A stretch of 64,000 nucleotides of DNA from Plasmodium brasilianum (taxonomy: Eukaryota > Apicomplexa > Aconoidasida > Haemosporida > Plasmodiidae). The notes under the pieces are model-generated. The model was not told the origin of the DNA, did not search any database, and saw nothing but the letters and a program-made list of their open reading frames with translations. Shown here in pieces: positions 1 through 13,800 of this stretch. The DNA is taken from positions 2,450,501-2,514,500 of the forward strand of contig NC_090127.1 in the NCBI RefSeq assembly GCF_023973825.1, in the 5' to 3' direction. The position numbers and the translations under genes are program-made. Every line of letters begins with the position of its first letter. Position 1 is the stretch's first letter.

Positions 1-75
1 GTACATAAATAAAACGTACATAAATAAAACGTACATAAATAAAACGTACATAAATAAAACGTACATAAATATATA
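1..75. repeat. 15-bp tandem repeat at window edge
   Basis: About five copies of a 15-bp unit (cgtacataaataaaa) run off the left edge of the window, so the full array length is unknown. It lies upstream of the TAF1-like gene in intergenic DNA. Confidence 0.9.
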
Positions 76-568
76 TGTACAATTTTTTAATTATTTTTTT
101 TGTTTTTCCCTTTTTTAAATTGGTTCGTGGGAAATGCTTATGAATACTTATATATATTATGTATACGTATAAACATAAATTTTTATATTTATGTACAAAT
201 AAATGTATACTTATACAAATATATATATATTCATTTAAATATATATTTATGTACAAATGTATATTATAATTTATTTATGATGAGGGGAATAATTTTTTCA
301 AGTATATTACTATGATAAACAAGCTTTTATTCATGAAAAAATGTGTATATGTTTACTAAACGGTAAAGGTAAGCAGCATACATATATGTGTACTTATATA
401 CATAAATTTTTTTTTGTAAATACATATATATATATATATGCATTTGTTTAGTCATTTTTCATTTTAAATATTTGAGTATTAGTTTATCATCTGTCAACTT
501 TCCCACTTATTTTGTTTGAATCCCCCCCCCTTTATGTATGATGTCGAACTATTGGGAAAGTATTAATT
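76..568. other. 5' flank of the TAF1-like gene
   Basis: AT-rich intergenic DNA with TA-rich microsatellite stretches and short T runs. It should contain the promoter and 5' UTR of the TAF1-like gene. No convincing coding exon is visible; the open frame at 100-315 is a low-complexity Tyr/Ile string. Confidence 0.6.
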
Positions 569-3500
569 TTGTTTTATAATCTTTACAAACGTAGCAAAAT
601 AATAATAGAAGAAAAAAAAGAAAATGAAAAAATGAACAACATAGTTAACTCCATAAGTGTAAAAGGAATTAATGGAAAAAAGGAAGAAGAACAAACTTCA
701 AGAAAGGAAAAACATGAGCAGCAGCAGCAGGAGAAGAAACTTTTTCCACGTTACAACATATATAATGGGGAAAGAGCAAAAAATATAACAAGGGGCGCTG
801 GAAAAGAGTATATGAAAAGAGCATATAACACTGTTCAGGTGAATCAGGAAGAATTGTTACTGAATATATTGAATAAGAATAACAATGAGAATAATTATAG
901 GTACACGAATAACTGTACGAATAAGACATACATAGGAAAAATTGGAGGCATAAAAAGGAATGAGGTTAAATGTAATCTGCCTCACGTTACCTTTGAAGAG
1001 GAAAAAGAAATTATAAAAACATACTACGAGTTTTATAATTTTACGAAATTTCAAAACATTGATAAGTCTTATAAAGGGAATGACTTAATAAAATTTTTCA
1101 GCGATATGAATATTTTAAGAGATTTAAAAAAAGAAAAAATTAAAGTTCAAAAGAAGAATGATTTTTTAAAAAAGGGTAAAGGTATAATTCGAAATTATGA
1201 GCAACAAAAAAGGGAAAAGGAGAAAGAGAAAAAAAAAAAAAAAAATGTGCAACCATTGAACATAATGTTATGAGTAACTACAGTGATATAACGACATCAA
1301 ACATGTTAAGCCTCGAATGGAAGGACGATGTTTCGAAGAACTATTTATTACAGTGTTGTAATAACAGTTTAGCAGGAAATCTTTTAAATATTCATAACAC
1401 AGATTTTATAGAGATAGAAGACATTTTTGATGAAAATAGATTAAACCAGGTTAAAAATCAAAATTTTTGTTTTTATAAAAATATTAAAATTAAACAATCA
1501 ACAAGAAATGAGAGTAGTAACAAGGATGAACATGCTGATAATATAAAAAAAAAAAATACCAATGGTTATGCTCTTCGTAAAGAATACTTTACTCATACCA
1601 ATTCCAGTAATACTAACATACGAAAGAGACAAGAACCTTCTCTGGATGGAATAAAAGATGAATATAATGGTAGGAGTACTTGTGGAAATGCAGAAGAGGC
1701 AAAGAATACTAGTAGAGACGCTAAAAATAGTAGTAAGACACTCAGCGAGAATGATGAAGGAAGTGATGGCTTTATGCGTGATCTCAATAGGGAGAACAAA
1801 AGAAATGATCATAATGTCCGTAGCTACAACGAGGAAAATCCTTACCACAATGGTAGGGACATTAGCTCCAACGAGGAAAAGCATAACAACTACAGCAGTT
1901 TCCTTAGCTTGAGTGAGGCGAAGCATAACAATGAAAACAGTTTCCTTAGCTTCAATAAGGCTAACGATGATGTGAGCTACGCTAGTATTGACTTTATTGA
2001 TAACTCAGAAATGCACATGAAAGTGGAAGATATTAATATAGTAGAGTGTGGAGAAGATAACAACTTAAAGAAAAAAAATTATTTAAGAGAGTTAGATGAC
2101 TCAAGAGATTTAGGGGATTTGCTAGAATTTAAGGAGTCAAAGAATGTTCCTACTGAGGATGAATTCGAGGTGGACCTAGATAAAGAATTTAACTTTGATG
2201 ATGAAGTTGAAGAGGAATTGAAGGAATTGGAGGAAGTGCAGGAATTGGAGGAAGTGCAGGAATTGGAGGAAGTGCAGGAATTGGAGGAAGTGCAGGAATT
2301 GGAGGAAGTGCAGGAATTGGAGGAAGTGCAGGAATTGAAGAAAGTGCAGGAATTGAAGAAAGTGAACGAAGTGAGTCAAGTTAATGAAGAAGATATGTAT
2401 AAAAGCAAAATCTCAGGATCGTTTGAGAATAACATGAAGAACATATCTCCCATCTTACAGGATGATGCAAAAGACAATGTACATGATTCATTTTCATATC
2501 TATGTTTTGGCAGTAGAGATAATTCGTTTGTAGATGATAATATGTCAGGGGTAAAGGAAAGTCACTGTGTGAAGAATGAAGATTATTGTACATTGAAAAA
2601 TGATGATATACAATTGTTCGAAGAGATGAATGAAAAAAGCGAGTATACCAAGAATGACAGCTTAATAGACTTCTTCGATGAAGGCGGAGTTAATGCAGAT
2701 GATGTTAATTACGAAGATGCTAATGCTGACCATGTTAATGCCCGCAGTGCATATCTTTTTGATGAAAACGACCTTGTGCATTTGAAAAACAAAAATTCAA
2801 GCAAGTACCTGCAGGAGGGGGAGAACATAATAAATCTAAAGGAGGATAAGATGGACAGCTCCGAAAGGATAAGCGATTTATTTGGGGAACTTGACAATAT
2901 TGCAGAAATGGATAACGTTGATGGATTGGATAACGTCGATGGATTGGATAACGTTGACGGATTGGATAAGGTTGACGGATTGGATATCATTGACGGATTG
3001 GATAAGGTTGACGGATTGGATAACATTGACGGATTGGATAACGTTGACGGATTGGATAACATTGACGGATTGGATAACATTGACGGATTGAATAACGTTG
3101 ACGGATTGGATAACATTGACGGATTGGATATCATTGACGGATTGAATAACTTTGATGGACTTGATAATAGTGACAATCTTGACAATTTTAGCGAGGGGGA
3201 GGGCAGAGACCCCCATGGTATGCACAACATTTCTTCAAGGAAGGGTGAAAAGAAAGAAAGCTCCCTTCTATACGATTTGATTGAAGACAAAGGGAACGAA
3301 CTGATTATCGAAAACCATGATGATAATGGTAATGATAATGATTATTTTAATACGATTCATGATAATAATGTTAATGATGATGATAATGATAATAACGATG
3401 ACATTGTTAATGATGATGATGACAACTTAAATAATGTAAATTTACATTTAAATGATGAACAGGTCATGCTAAAAGGCTTCGAATTAAATAAAGAGAGAGG

Positions 3501-6500
3501 AGGAGTATTTTTTAATAATAGCATGTACACATGTGAAAATTATCTGCATGAAACAAATGATATATATTATAACAACACAGAGAATGAGTTTAGGAAGAAA
3601 AAAAATAAAAATGAATATGATTTTTTTAAAAATATATACAAAGACTATTATAACTGTTCTTGTCCATATGATGAGCTTTATTTATTTGGAAATAATATTG
3701 TAAATAATGTATATATATTTATATTATTAAATTATAAATATATAAAAAATTATAATTATGATTACTCAGTGTACCCTTTTAATAATGAGGATTACGCACA
3801 GTATGTTTTTAAAAACAAATGTGCGGATAAGAATATATTACATAATGAAAATATTATAAATGATATATTTAATATAAATGAAAATAACAATCGGTGGAGC
3901 GAGAGGGAACGAATGTCGTTAATAAGGAGGAAGAGAAGAGCATACCATAGGGGATATGACAGCGGCAGTGATAGTGGTAGTTGTAAAGATAGTGATGGAG
4001 AAAGTGATAGAGGAAGTGCCAGCGGCAGAGATAGCGCTCTCAATGACAACATGATGATAATTAGAAATCGAATAGACAACGACGACTCCGTTTCGGTCAT
4101 ATGTAACAATAACACACGCGCAGTTAGTGGTAAGCATATTATCAACAACAATGGTAATAATAATAATAATAATAATAATAGTATTAACAGTGATAATCAT
4201 AGTGCCAATAATAATGGTAATAATAATGGTATTATTAACAGTAATGATAATGATAATGGCAATAGGAACGGTATCAGAAGCAGAAGCGGCAATGTTCTCT
4301 GTAACAGTGGATCTGATGGTAATAATAACAGTAATAAAATTTCATTTGGTATGTCGAGAAGGACGAACGAACCATTCTACGTGTATCTGGAAAAGTATGG
4401 AGATATTTTGAATTGTCGAAATAATGAAGCCTATGGTGATGGTATTTACTTATACAATTTTGCACATGTATTGAAAGATGTTCTCTTAAACAATGATAGA
4501 ACAGGATTAAAGAAGAGCACATTATTAGAAAGAATAAACAGAAAATTATTGGATGAGATTAAAAAGAATAACAACATTTCGTACATGTTAAAAAATTTAT
4601 TTTTAAGGGAAAAGCCCGTCTCAGATGTGTTACTTAAGTGTATGATCTACTCGCATGAGGAATATAAATCTTTTAGGAGTGTGGAACACCATGCCTGTAT
4701 TCTAAGGGGTAGAGGTAACGAAAATGAAAAAAATGGTAGCAGCATAAATGGTATTAAAAAAAATGTTAAGAGCAGAAGCGATGCTTTTGGTAGCACCCTT
4801 TCCCTTTTGATGAGAAACGAAGTGAATAGCTCCAGTCAAACACAGGAGAATGTATTTATAGAGAATAAGAAATCAAGAATAAAGACTGCAGAAAAGATTT
4901 TAAGCAATGTAAAAAATATTATGTTTTTTTCTAATCTAAAAGTAGATGGGTTTTATAAAAAGAGAAATCCTCATGAAATAGAAAATATGATAGTGTCATT
5001 TAACAATGTATTTATTCATACAAGAATGACGAATGATTACTTTTACAGCTATGAACTTTCAAACAAGAAGGGAATAATAGCCTTTTCCAGATTCCACAAA
5101 TTAGACTTTAGAACAAGTATAGAAAAATTCTGTCATTTGGGTGAATATGCAAATTTTAGGAAAGAACAGGAAGGGGGAAGGGAAGTGAAAAGAGGAGAGG
5201 AAATAGAACATGAACTGGAAAGAGAAGAAGATGAAGAGGGAGTGAAAGTGGAAAGGGAAATAAGGAAAGAAAAAAACGAAATAAATAGAGCTCTTTTAAA
5301 TTGGAACTCCATTGAACGTGAAATACAAAAGATGTATTCCTTTAACAAAGGGTGTAGGCATTTTTTTAAGAAAAAAAGAAGCATCAAGATTGATGGGAGA
5401 ACCACATATTCAACCATTTTGAATAGTAACGATGTTATCGAGGCTAGAAGTTGCACTGATCCTTTTGTTCATAATGACACACCAGTGCATAACAACACTT
5501 CAAGCCGCAATGATATGTCAACTGGTAATTCTACTTCAAGTGGAAGTGCTAATTTGCGGGTAACCAAAAGGATAAGTGATATAGTAAAAATATTGCTTGA
5601 TGATGACTTTGACTCGAGGCCCTACATAATAGACAGATGGAAGATCGAAAACAACTACGATAACTCAGTAATAGATGAATATAAATACAATAAGAATGAC
5701 GATGACCAGGCATTACTATTTTACAATCATTCGTGTTTATTATTAAATGATAATAGTCCATTAGTTATCCTAGAATATATTGAAAAAGACCCTCTAGTTT
5801 TATTAAAAATTGGTATGAACAGCAAACTAAATCATTACTTTATGAGTAATAATGATGAAAACTTATATTCCTTTGAATATAAAAATAAATTAAAAGAAGG
5901 TACAGAACCATTTGGAGAAATAAATGTCATAAAAAACGCAATCAACTATTTCGGTGTATCTATTAAATTGAAAAAAGCAAAACAAAAAATAACATTTATT
6001 GAAAATGAATTATTTAAAGCCTTTTTATTTACATTACCTGTGTATCGCCTGAACTGTTCAGATGAAAATCAAGATATTTTAAATGAAATAGAAGAGAATG
6101 GTAGCGAGGTGCACAGTAATGATGAAATGGAAGATACAATGGATGGACATCATTATAGTACGAATTATTCCTGTTTTAGTGAGAAATGCCCGGATGTAAG
6201 TCAAAAGAAAGAGGATAAGGAAAACGAGAGCGATGCATCATCATATCATGCAGTAGAGGTGGGGGACGCGAATAACGCGACGCTCAATTTTTTAGAAAAG
6301 GAAGGGGAGGGAAAAAATAATAATAAAATAAATAAAGGAGCGGAGAGTGAAGTAGTGGAAAACAAAGAAGTGGAAAATAAAGCAGTGGAAAGTGAAGCAA
6401 TGGAAAATAAAGCAATGGAAAATAAAGCAGTGGAAAGTGAAGCAATGGAAAATAAAGCAGTGGAAAGTGAAGCAATGGAAAATAAAGCAATGGAAAATAA

Positions 6501-9500
6501 AGCAGTGGAAAGTGAAGCAATGGAAAATAAAGCAGTGGAAAGTGAAGCAATGGAAAATAAAGCAGTGGAAAGCGAAGCAATGGAAAATAAAGCAGTGGAA
6601 AGCGAAGCAATGGAAAACAAAGAGAAAGCATCAAACAGAAGTTACTTCGTAAGGGGTAGAAAACCTGACGAGGTGAATACTAAGGAGAAGAACAGTAATG
6701 CCATTCATAATGATAATTTATTTTACAACACCGACTTCTTACTGATACGCAGTGTGTCATGTAACAAGTTTAAAATTTTTATGAAACCACTGTACGTTGA
6801 CGTAAACATTTGTAAGATTCTGGAAAGGGAAGGTACTGCAGTGGAGAATTATGGAAAAGATGAAAGTCTTTACGAGGGGGGAAATAATGAAGAACGAACA
6901 ACGCAACAGGTATCTGTCAATATAGCGTACGAGCAAGATAATAAAGAAAAAATGGTAAATAATGATTATGCCAAATGTGGAGTTCGTTTCGACTGTAATG
7001 GTACCCACTGCACTGTGACCTACAAAAAGGATCTTTTTGAGGAGGAAAAAGAGAAGGAAAAAGAGCAGTTAGGGATCAGAGGATTGAGTGGTAATATTAA
7101 TAGTAATGCTAGTAGTGGTAGTAACGATAGTATTGGTGTTAGTGGTAGTGGAGGTAGTAGTGGTAACCACATGAATTGCATTTTTTACAATGTGGGATTT
7201 TTAGATATGACTGTCGACATGTTTAGCCCGTTATATAAGAAGTACATAGGAGAAAAAAGAAATTATGTGAGGAGTTGGTTAGTAAAATTAATAGTGAAAT
7301 ATAAAATAAAAGACGCTAAGAAGATAAAAGAAATTTTAAAACGAAAGTTGAGTACCTTTATTAATGAAAAAGATATGAATGCTGTTGTGAAGTCGTTAGA
7401 CTTTAACTGTTTATTAAGTAAAGATTATATTGATGAAGATGATCAGAAGAATTATTATAAAGTGAAAAATGTATGTATTATTGAATGTATATATCATTAT
7501 TTACAGTTATTTAAATATGAAGGAATAAACTTTAAAAGTATATTAGAAAGAGAAGAAAAATTAAATACTCTTATTTCTTTTTTTAAAATGGAAAAAGAAA
7601 GAGCAATAAATAATATGGCAAATGTTAAGAGGAAGATGAACGTTATATATGAAAGGTATTGTTACAAAAAGGAAGCCAAAGCTATCGATTTTGAAATAAA
7701 AGAAGAAGACATCAAACTAACGCCTATCAGTAACTATTACTTTGTTGGAAATTATTTTTATGATAATAATATGCTCAACTATTTACTCTATATTAAATAT
7801 TTAATTTCGTATTCTCCTTGGAATGTGTTAAAAGATTTTAGTGCCAGTATTTCCAATGAAGCCAAAATTGGCACTGGGGGTTTTCAAGGAAAGCAAAGAA
7901 GGAAGAGAAGAAGTAGGATAGGGAGAAGGATAAGGAGAAGGAAAACAAAAAGGAAGAAGACAACGATGATAATGAAAACAATGATGACTATGCCAACAAA
8001 GAGCACAAGGTTTCATGACGACCAAATGGTACATGGCCTAAGGAAAGCAACTACAGGGGATATCATTAGGGGAAAAAGTGGGCATGCACTGTCGGAATCG
8101 GACATGGGAAGTGATACATCTAAGGAGGAAGAGGAGGAGGAGGAGGAAGAACAAGAAGAAGCAGAAACTGCAGAAGAGGAAGAAGCAGAAACGGAGAAAG
8201 AAGAAGAAGAAGACGAAGATGATGAAGCGGAAGAAGACAAAACAGATGAGAGCGAATCGGAAAATGCAGGGGGAGGAGGGTACACGAATTACAGAAAAAA
8301 AAAGACCAAGTTGAAAATGAAACTGGAAGAGGAATCTGACCAACATATGGATGATAAGAGGGAAAGAATAAAAAAAAAAAAAAAGAAAAAAAAATTGAAG
8401 GAAGAAGGAGAAGAAGATGATGATGATGAGAGGGAGGCGGAGGATGAGGAACAGCATGATCAGCAAGGGCATTCCTTTGACAGAGAGGAGGAAAACTATT
8501 ACAGCACAAGTATGAAAAGGAGGAACAATTTCAATGATGGCAGTAGTAACGACTATGTGTATAGTAATGACAATGAATCAGTTTACGATCGCATGGAAAA
8601 TGAAGGGAAAAAAAAGCAAAGAAAACACAGCAACAACAGCAGCAGCTGCAATAACACCAACAAACATAGTAACTGTGCAAATAAGAAAAAAGCGAAAAAG
8701 AATTATTCATATGCTACTTATTTATTCAATCATATTCTACTGAATGAAAAGATTCAAAGTAGCAGTTTACATGAGAAATCAAAGAGTAAGGATAAGGATG
8801 GCAAACCATTTAGTACTAGGAATGTTTTGAACAGATACAAAAATAGTGGAATGAAAAATATGAAAAGCAAGCATTCTGCATATACTCATCATATCAGTAA
8901 CCATATTAACAGTATTAACAATCACAGTAATATGCTACGAAGGGAAATAGATAAAACAGGAAAAATAATGGAAAGAAAAGGAGGTTGCAATTTTGCAAAA
9001 AACAGTAAAAGCTACTTCTATCACGGAAAAGGGAAATATAATTTTAGCTACTTCCACACGAAGAAGCACATGATGGCACGTATGCAAGATGCAGTAAGTA
9101 GTAAGAGAAGAATGGGGAAGATGCGAAACGTAAAGCTGCATAAGGGATATGCTGAGGAGGAGGATGACGAAGAAGAAGAGGATGACGAAGAAGAAGTGGA
9201 TGAAGAGGATGATGAAGAGGATGACGAAGAGGATGAAGCACACATGAGAGCGAATTACAGGAGTAAAAAAAAAGGAAAAGGTGCGGATCTTCAGGGATAT
9301 TATTACTATAGGGAAGATAACAACCCCTTTGGTGTGGGTGCCAATAGCAAGCACAAACAAAAGCGGCAGCAGGCTGAGAATTATCAAGTAGGAAGAAGAA
9401 AAAGAAAATATAACCGAGGAAGCAGCACACGTAGTAACGTAGATAATGATGTACATAATGACGTACGTAGTGACATATGGAGTAACAACCATAGGGATAG

Positions 9501-12500
9501 TGATGTGTTGGGTACGTGTGAATTTAACGATAAAAGAATTGCTAGACAAGAAAATATACAAAGCACCTTAAGGGTTATTCCATATTTAAGTGTGAAGGAA
9601 GTGACAAGATTACTTTTAAACATGAATTTTAGTATGAATGATATAAAAAAGATGAGTAGAAATATACAAATAAATAAATTAAAAAGAAGCATAAAAGGTG
9701 GGTACCTAACTAACCAAAATAAAATTATGTACATAGCAATGATTAAAAAAATTATTTCGGAGCAATTTAAAAATTTACATTACCCTGTTCAGTTAAAATA
9801 TAATAATAATATTTTATATTTCAATGAAAAAAAAAGCATCTCGTACGGTTTACAAGAAAAAGATAAGATATACTCAAGGGAACAAAAAGAAATTGGAAAG
9901 ATGAAAAATTCGTGTTTACTTGTTAAGAAGAGAAAAAAAGTAGAAAAGAACAGGATTAAATTAATTAAACGTTTCGTTCAGGTTTCTTCGAGCGATGAGT
10001 ATTCCTCATGTGAATCGTCTTCCACGTCATCTTCGTCTATTTCTGCGTGTGCGTGTGGATGTGCAGATAGGCATGCACATAAACATACGCATGCGGGCGT
10101 ACTCACCTCCACGTCATTTCGTTCCCCGTGCGCTGCAAAAGTGAGCCCTCCTAGTGAGGAGAACGAAAGGAGTAAAACAAAAAAAAAAAAAGAAAAAGAA
10201 AAAGAAAAAAGAAATTATGAACATAGACATGCGATTAAGGATGAGGATGATGAAGAGGAAGTGGAAGAAGACGAAATAAAGCATCTTGAAATAATGCGTG
10301 AAATACAGACGAAAAAAGATAATTATGATGACAATGAAATGAATTATAAATTAATTTATTGTTTGAAGTGGACAAGGGTATACATTAGAAGGACTGATGA
10401 TAACAGTTTGAATATACTTGATTTTGAAAATTATGATTATATGCATGATGTCAGTAAAAATAATAACAATGATATTAGTAAAAATATGAACGAAGGATAT
10501 GATATGGTACAAAATTCATTATATAACAACAATAGGAATGAGAATGAAAGTAAGTATTTACCAAATGATGAGGAAAAAAAAAAAAAAAAAATTTTCCTTT
10601 GACAATGTAAAAAGCAAAAATAATATTTTATTAAAAAACTCTTTTAAGCCTATAGAGAAATACTTTATGAATGAAAATAATAAAATTGTAAATGTACAAA
10701 CATTGTATATTTATGGAAAGAAGAATATTAACGCATTTTTAAAATGGAAGAGTTTTAGAAGTATGCTGAAGAAATATTTCACTCTTCTTAAACACAGAGA
10801 AGAGGAAAACAAAGAAGTGCAAAATGGGCAAGTGCGAGTAGGGGATATAGAAGGACGAGAATTGTATAAAGAACAATTTTTAAACGAAAATTTAGTTAAC
10901 GCTCAACACATTTATAATGACGATGAAGAACATCCATTGCTACATGGTGGTACCCTTTTGGGGGAAAATAAAAAAAGAAAACATAAAAAATATAGAAGAA
11001 GAGCAGGAGCTCCTTCAGCAAGCTTTAAAAACATACTTGACATTTTTCCAACGGTGAGCGAAGAAATGAAGGCTTGGCACATAAGTAAAAAAGTAGTAGA
11101 AAATAATGAGTTGAATATAGAAAAGAAAAAAATGAAAAACAAAAATGTAGATATCAGTGAACGTCTTAAGGAGAAGGAGAGGAACAGAAAAATGGGAAAA
11201 TTGCAAGCGCATAGGAACAATGGCCACCATAGTAGTATCCATAGCGTCCACAACAGCTGTAACATAAAAGGAATGAACAAAAAGCTCGTGAACACGAACT
11301 ACTCCATCAATATTAAGAAGAACAGTAAAAGGGTTCATGCCGCTGCTACGGTAAAACATAGGGATAAAAATGCTTCTTCTCGTCAGTCCGTCAAACTAGC
11401 AGTTATACGAAGGGGCAGAGGTGCAAAATCGAAAGAAGAGAACAGGGAAAAGTACGACCTCGATTTGAATGGCCAATCCGAGGTCATCAAAGGAGAAGTA
11501 GTGGAAGGAGCGGAAGTAGAAGCGGAAGTAGAAGCGGAAGTGGAAGCGGAAGTGGAAGCGGCGAAATACAATGATGATGGTTATTATGGTGAACGTTATG
11601 GTGATCTCTATGATGGTAGCCATGATGGCCGTTATGATGAACCTTATGATGATCGTTATGAGGGTCAGCATGATGACAGTGCACTAACCGGAACAGGAAA
11701 GAGGAAAAATTTTAAAGACTCAGTCAAGGAAAAAAATGGCAGCTCAGTATATGTAGACGTAAAGGAAGATGAGGTTAATAAAAAGAAAAGCAAAAGGAGA
11801 AGGAAAGGGAAAGAAGAAAAAACAAAAGAAGTAGAATGGGAGAAGAAAAAGGAAAAAGAGAAAGTAGGTGAAGAAGCAGAGTGGGAAAAAGAGAAGGATA
11901 TAGAGAAAGAGAAGGAGGAAAGAAAAGGAAAAAAGAAAATCAACCACGAACAGTTAAGTACAATCCATTCGGGGGAAAAAAGTTTAAGACGAACGTCTAG
12001 CATGATATCAGAGGGAAGTGCGATCCTCAATACACTTAATGATAAGAGCATAGACGAAAATAGTCGCAAAAAATTGAAAAAAGGAAATACTTATAATAAT
12101 ATAAAAGATATAATTGAAAAGTTCAATGAGAATTTATTAAAAATTATGAGAGACGTATCTCAAGTAATGAACTATAAAGCTTTTTTAAATGAAGTAAATG
12201 AAACATATGCACCGATGTATTATAGTGTAATAAAGAAACCTATGTATATAAATAAAATAATATTTAGATGTAAAAAAAGAAAATACAATAGTTTAAATTT
12301 ATTTTTTAATGATGTTAATTTAATTGTTAGTAATTGTAAGCTTTATAATACACCTACATCAGTTAGTTCTTACTTATGTGCAATAGTTGACAATATGTTT
12401 GTTGACATTGTTAATAGAGTAAAAAATAATGATGACTTACAGAATTATAATACTATATTAAGTGAACATTTTTATAAAAATAAAAATTTTAACAATACAT

Positions 12501-12853
12501 GGGATAGTTTTAGTATTGAACCGAATGATATTATATTTAATTATTCGTCCACTAGTTTAAATAAAGGAAATGATTTAAATATTAATATTACTAAACAAGA
12601 ACCCTTTTTAAATAATTCTATGTTTTCCTTAGATCTATGTTCTAACGACACAGGCAAAAACTCAAACACCTTTGATGCGGAAATGAACTCAAACAATTTC
12701 TCTGCTTGTTTGAATAGCAACAATATTGATTCCTTCCCTATTTCTGAGAATGCCATCATTGATGTGCACGGTGATCCGAACGATAATATGAACGATGATG
12801 CGAACGACCATGTGGACGATAATGCTAATGAGAATGCGGAGGAGAATCGATAA
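569..12853 (+). CDS. TAF1: TFIID subunit 1 (TAF1)-like protein with C-terminal bromodomain, two frame breaks
   Basis: Largest TFIID subunit, predicted to act in RNA polymerase II pre-initiation complexes in the nucleus. Three overlapping frames form one gene. The frame changes inside A runs at 1229-1245 (one base missing) and 10574-10591 (one base extra), and reading stays open and protein-like across both. The restored product is about 4,094 residues, roughly twice the usual TAF1 size because of acidic, Asn-rich and repeat insertions. The TAF1 core (DUF3591) spans about residues 1720-2430: LVLLKIGMNSK, then NTDFLLIR, then SPWNVLKDFSASI, the last matching the TAF1 APWN motif. A bromodomain follows at about residues 3850-3955 (12119-12430), with YSVIKKPM and NCKLYN; its final Asn is the expected acetyl-lysine contact. 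Human TAF1 has two bromodomains, this has one. The start at 569 is the first in-frame Met; residue 22 is an alternative. Coding minisatellites are listed separately. Confidence 0.8.
2223..2366 (+). repeat. Coding 18-bp minisatellite (ELEEVQ) in TAF1-like gene
   Basis: About eight copies of an 18-bp unit encode a Glu/Leu/Val/Gln hexapeptide, the last copies drifting to ELKKVQ. The unit is a multiple of three, so copy number can change without breaking the frame. Open frames on the opposite strand here are shadows. Confidence 0.9.
2911..3168 (+). repeat. Coding 18-bp minisatellite (GLDNVD/GLDNID) in TAF1-like gene
   Basis: Around fifteen copies of an 18-bp unit encode an acidic hexapeptide with N/K/I and V/I variation. 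The unit preserves the frame. It is followed by further Asp/Asn-rich sequence. Confidence 0.9.
6331..6620 (+). repeat. Coding 15/30-bp minisatellite (AVESEAMENK) in TAF1-like gene
   Basis: Alternating 15-bp half units encode AVESE and AMENK pentapeptides, mostly as a 30-bp composite unit repeated about nine times. It sits inside the DUF3591 core, between LFKAFLFTLPVYR and NTDFLLIR, so it enlarges a loop of a conserved domain. Confidence 0.9.
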
Positions 12854-13481
12854 GCCGCTGCGCCTTAGCGGACAGCAGTTTGTCTTGTGATAGGGGAGGC
12901 AGTGAGTACGTATGTGCGCACGGGCATGCATATATATATATATATATATATATGTATGCATGTGTGTATGCAATTATTCATGTATGTTGTATGTAATGTG
13001 GGTATGCTTGCATAACTCGCGTAGTACCTTTTAAAAATATTTCTCATGTTCACCCATTTAAAAAAAAAAAAAAAATAGGACAAACCGTGTAAGATGAGAG
13101 TGCACACATATAGCACTAAAATGAATAGTTTTAAAGCTTTTATCCCATAGCAGCCATTGAGAAAAAGAATCAACATTTTGAATAAGCTCCTATATTATAA
13201 CGTTAAGTTGTATTAGTTATTGCATAATTTTACATTATAATGGAATGAATAATATTATGTCGTAATTATTAGCTTCTTTGTGCATAACTTATCAGATCTG
13301 AGAACAGCTGTTTGCACAGTCAGTGTACAGTCAACGGAATAATGAATTTTATTTTTTTTTTTTTTTTTTTTTGGAATGTGTACATACCTTAACTTCTTTG
13401 TTTTTTTATCTGCACACAATATGCACACCTAAGTAGAGGCCCCATACATGCGTATATATATAAGCGAATATGCAGAATCAT

Positions 13482-13800
13482 ACACGTACGCATATAAATA
13501 CACATACGCATACTAATACACGTACGCATACTAATACACGTACGCATACTAATACACGTACGCATACTAATACACATACGCATACTAATACACATACGCA
13601 TACTAATACACGTACGCATACTAATACACGTACGCATACTAATACACATACGCATACTAATACACGTACGCATACGAATACACGTACGCATACTAATACA
13701 CATACGCATACTAATACACATACGCATACTAATACACATACGCATACTAATACACATACGCATACTAATACACATACGCATACTAATACACATACGCACG
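13482..13800. repeat. 18-bp intergenic minisatellite
   Basis: About seventeen contiguous copies of acacatacgcatactaat, with C/T variation at one site (acacgtacg versus acacatacg). There are no spacers, so it is not CRISPR-like. The 18-bp unit makes long open frames on both strands that I do not consider genes. Confidence 0.95.

Noticed and set aside
2709..3290. 193-codon minus-strand open frame opposite the TAF1-like gene
   Set aside because: Shadow of the GLDNVD coding repeat; serine/proline/asparagine repeat peptide with no independent support.
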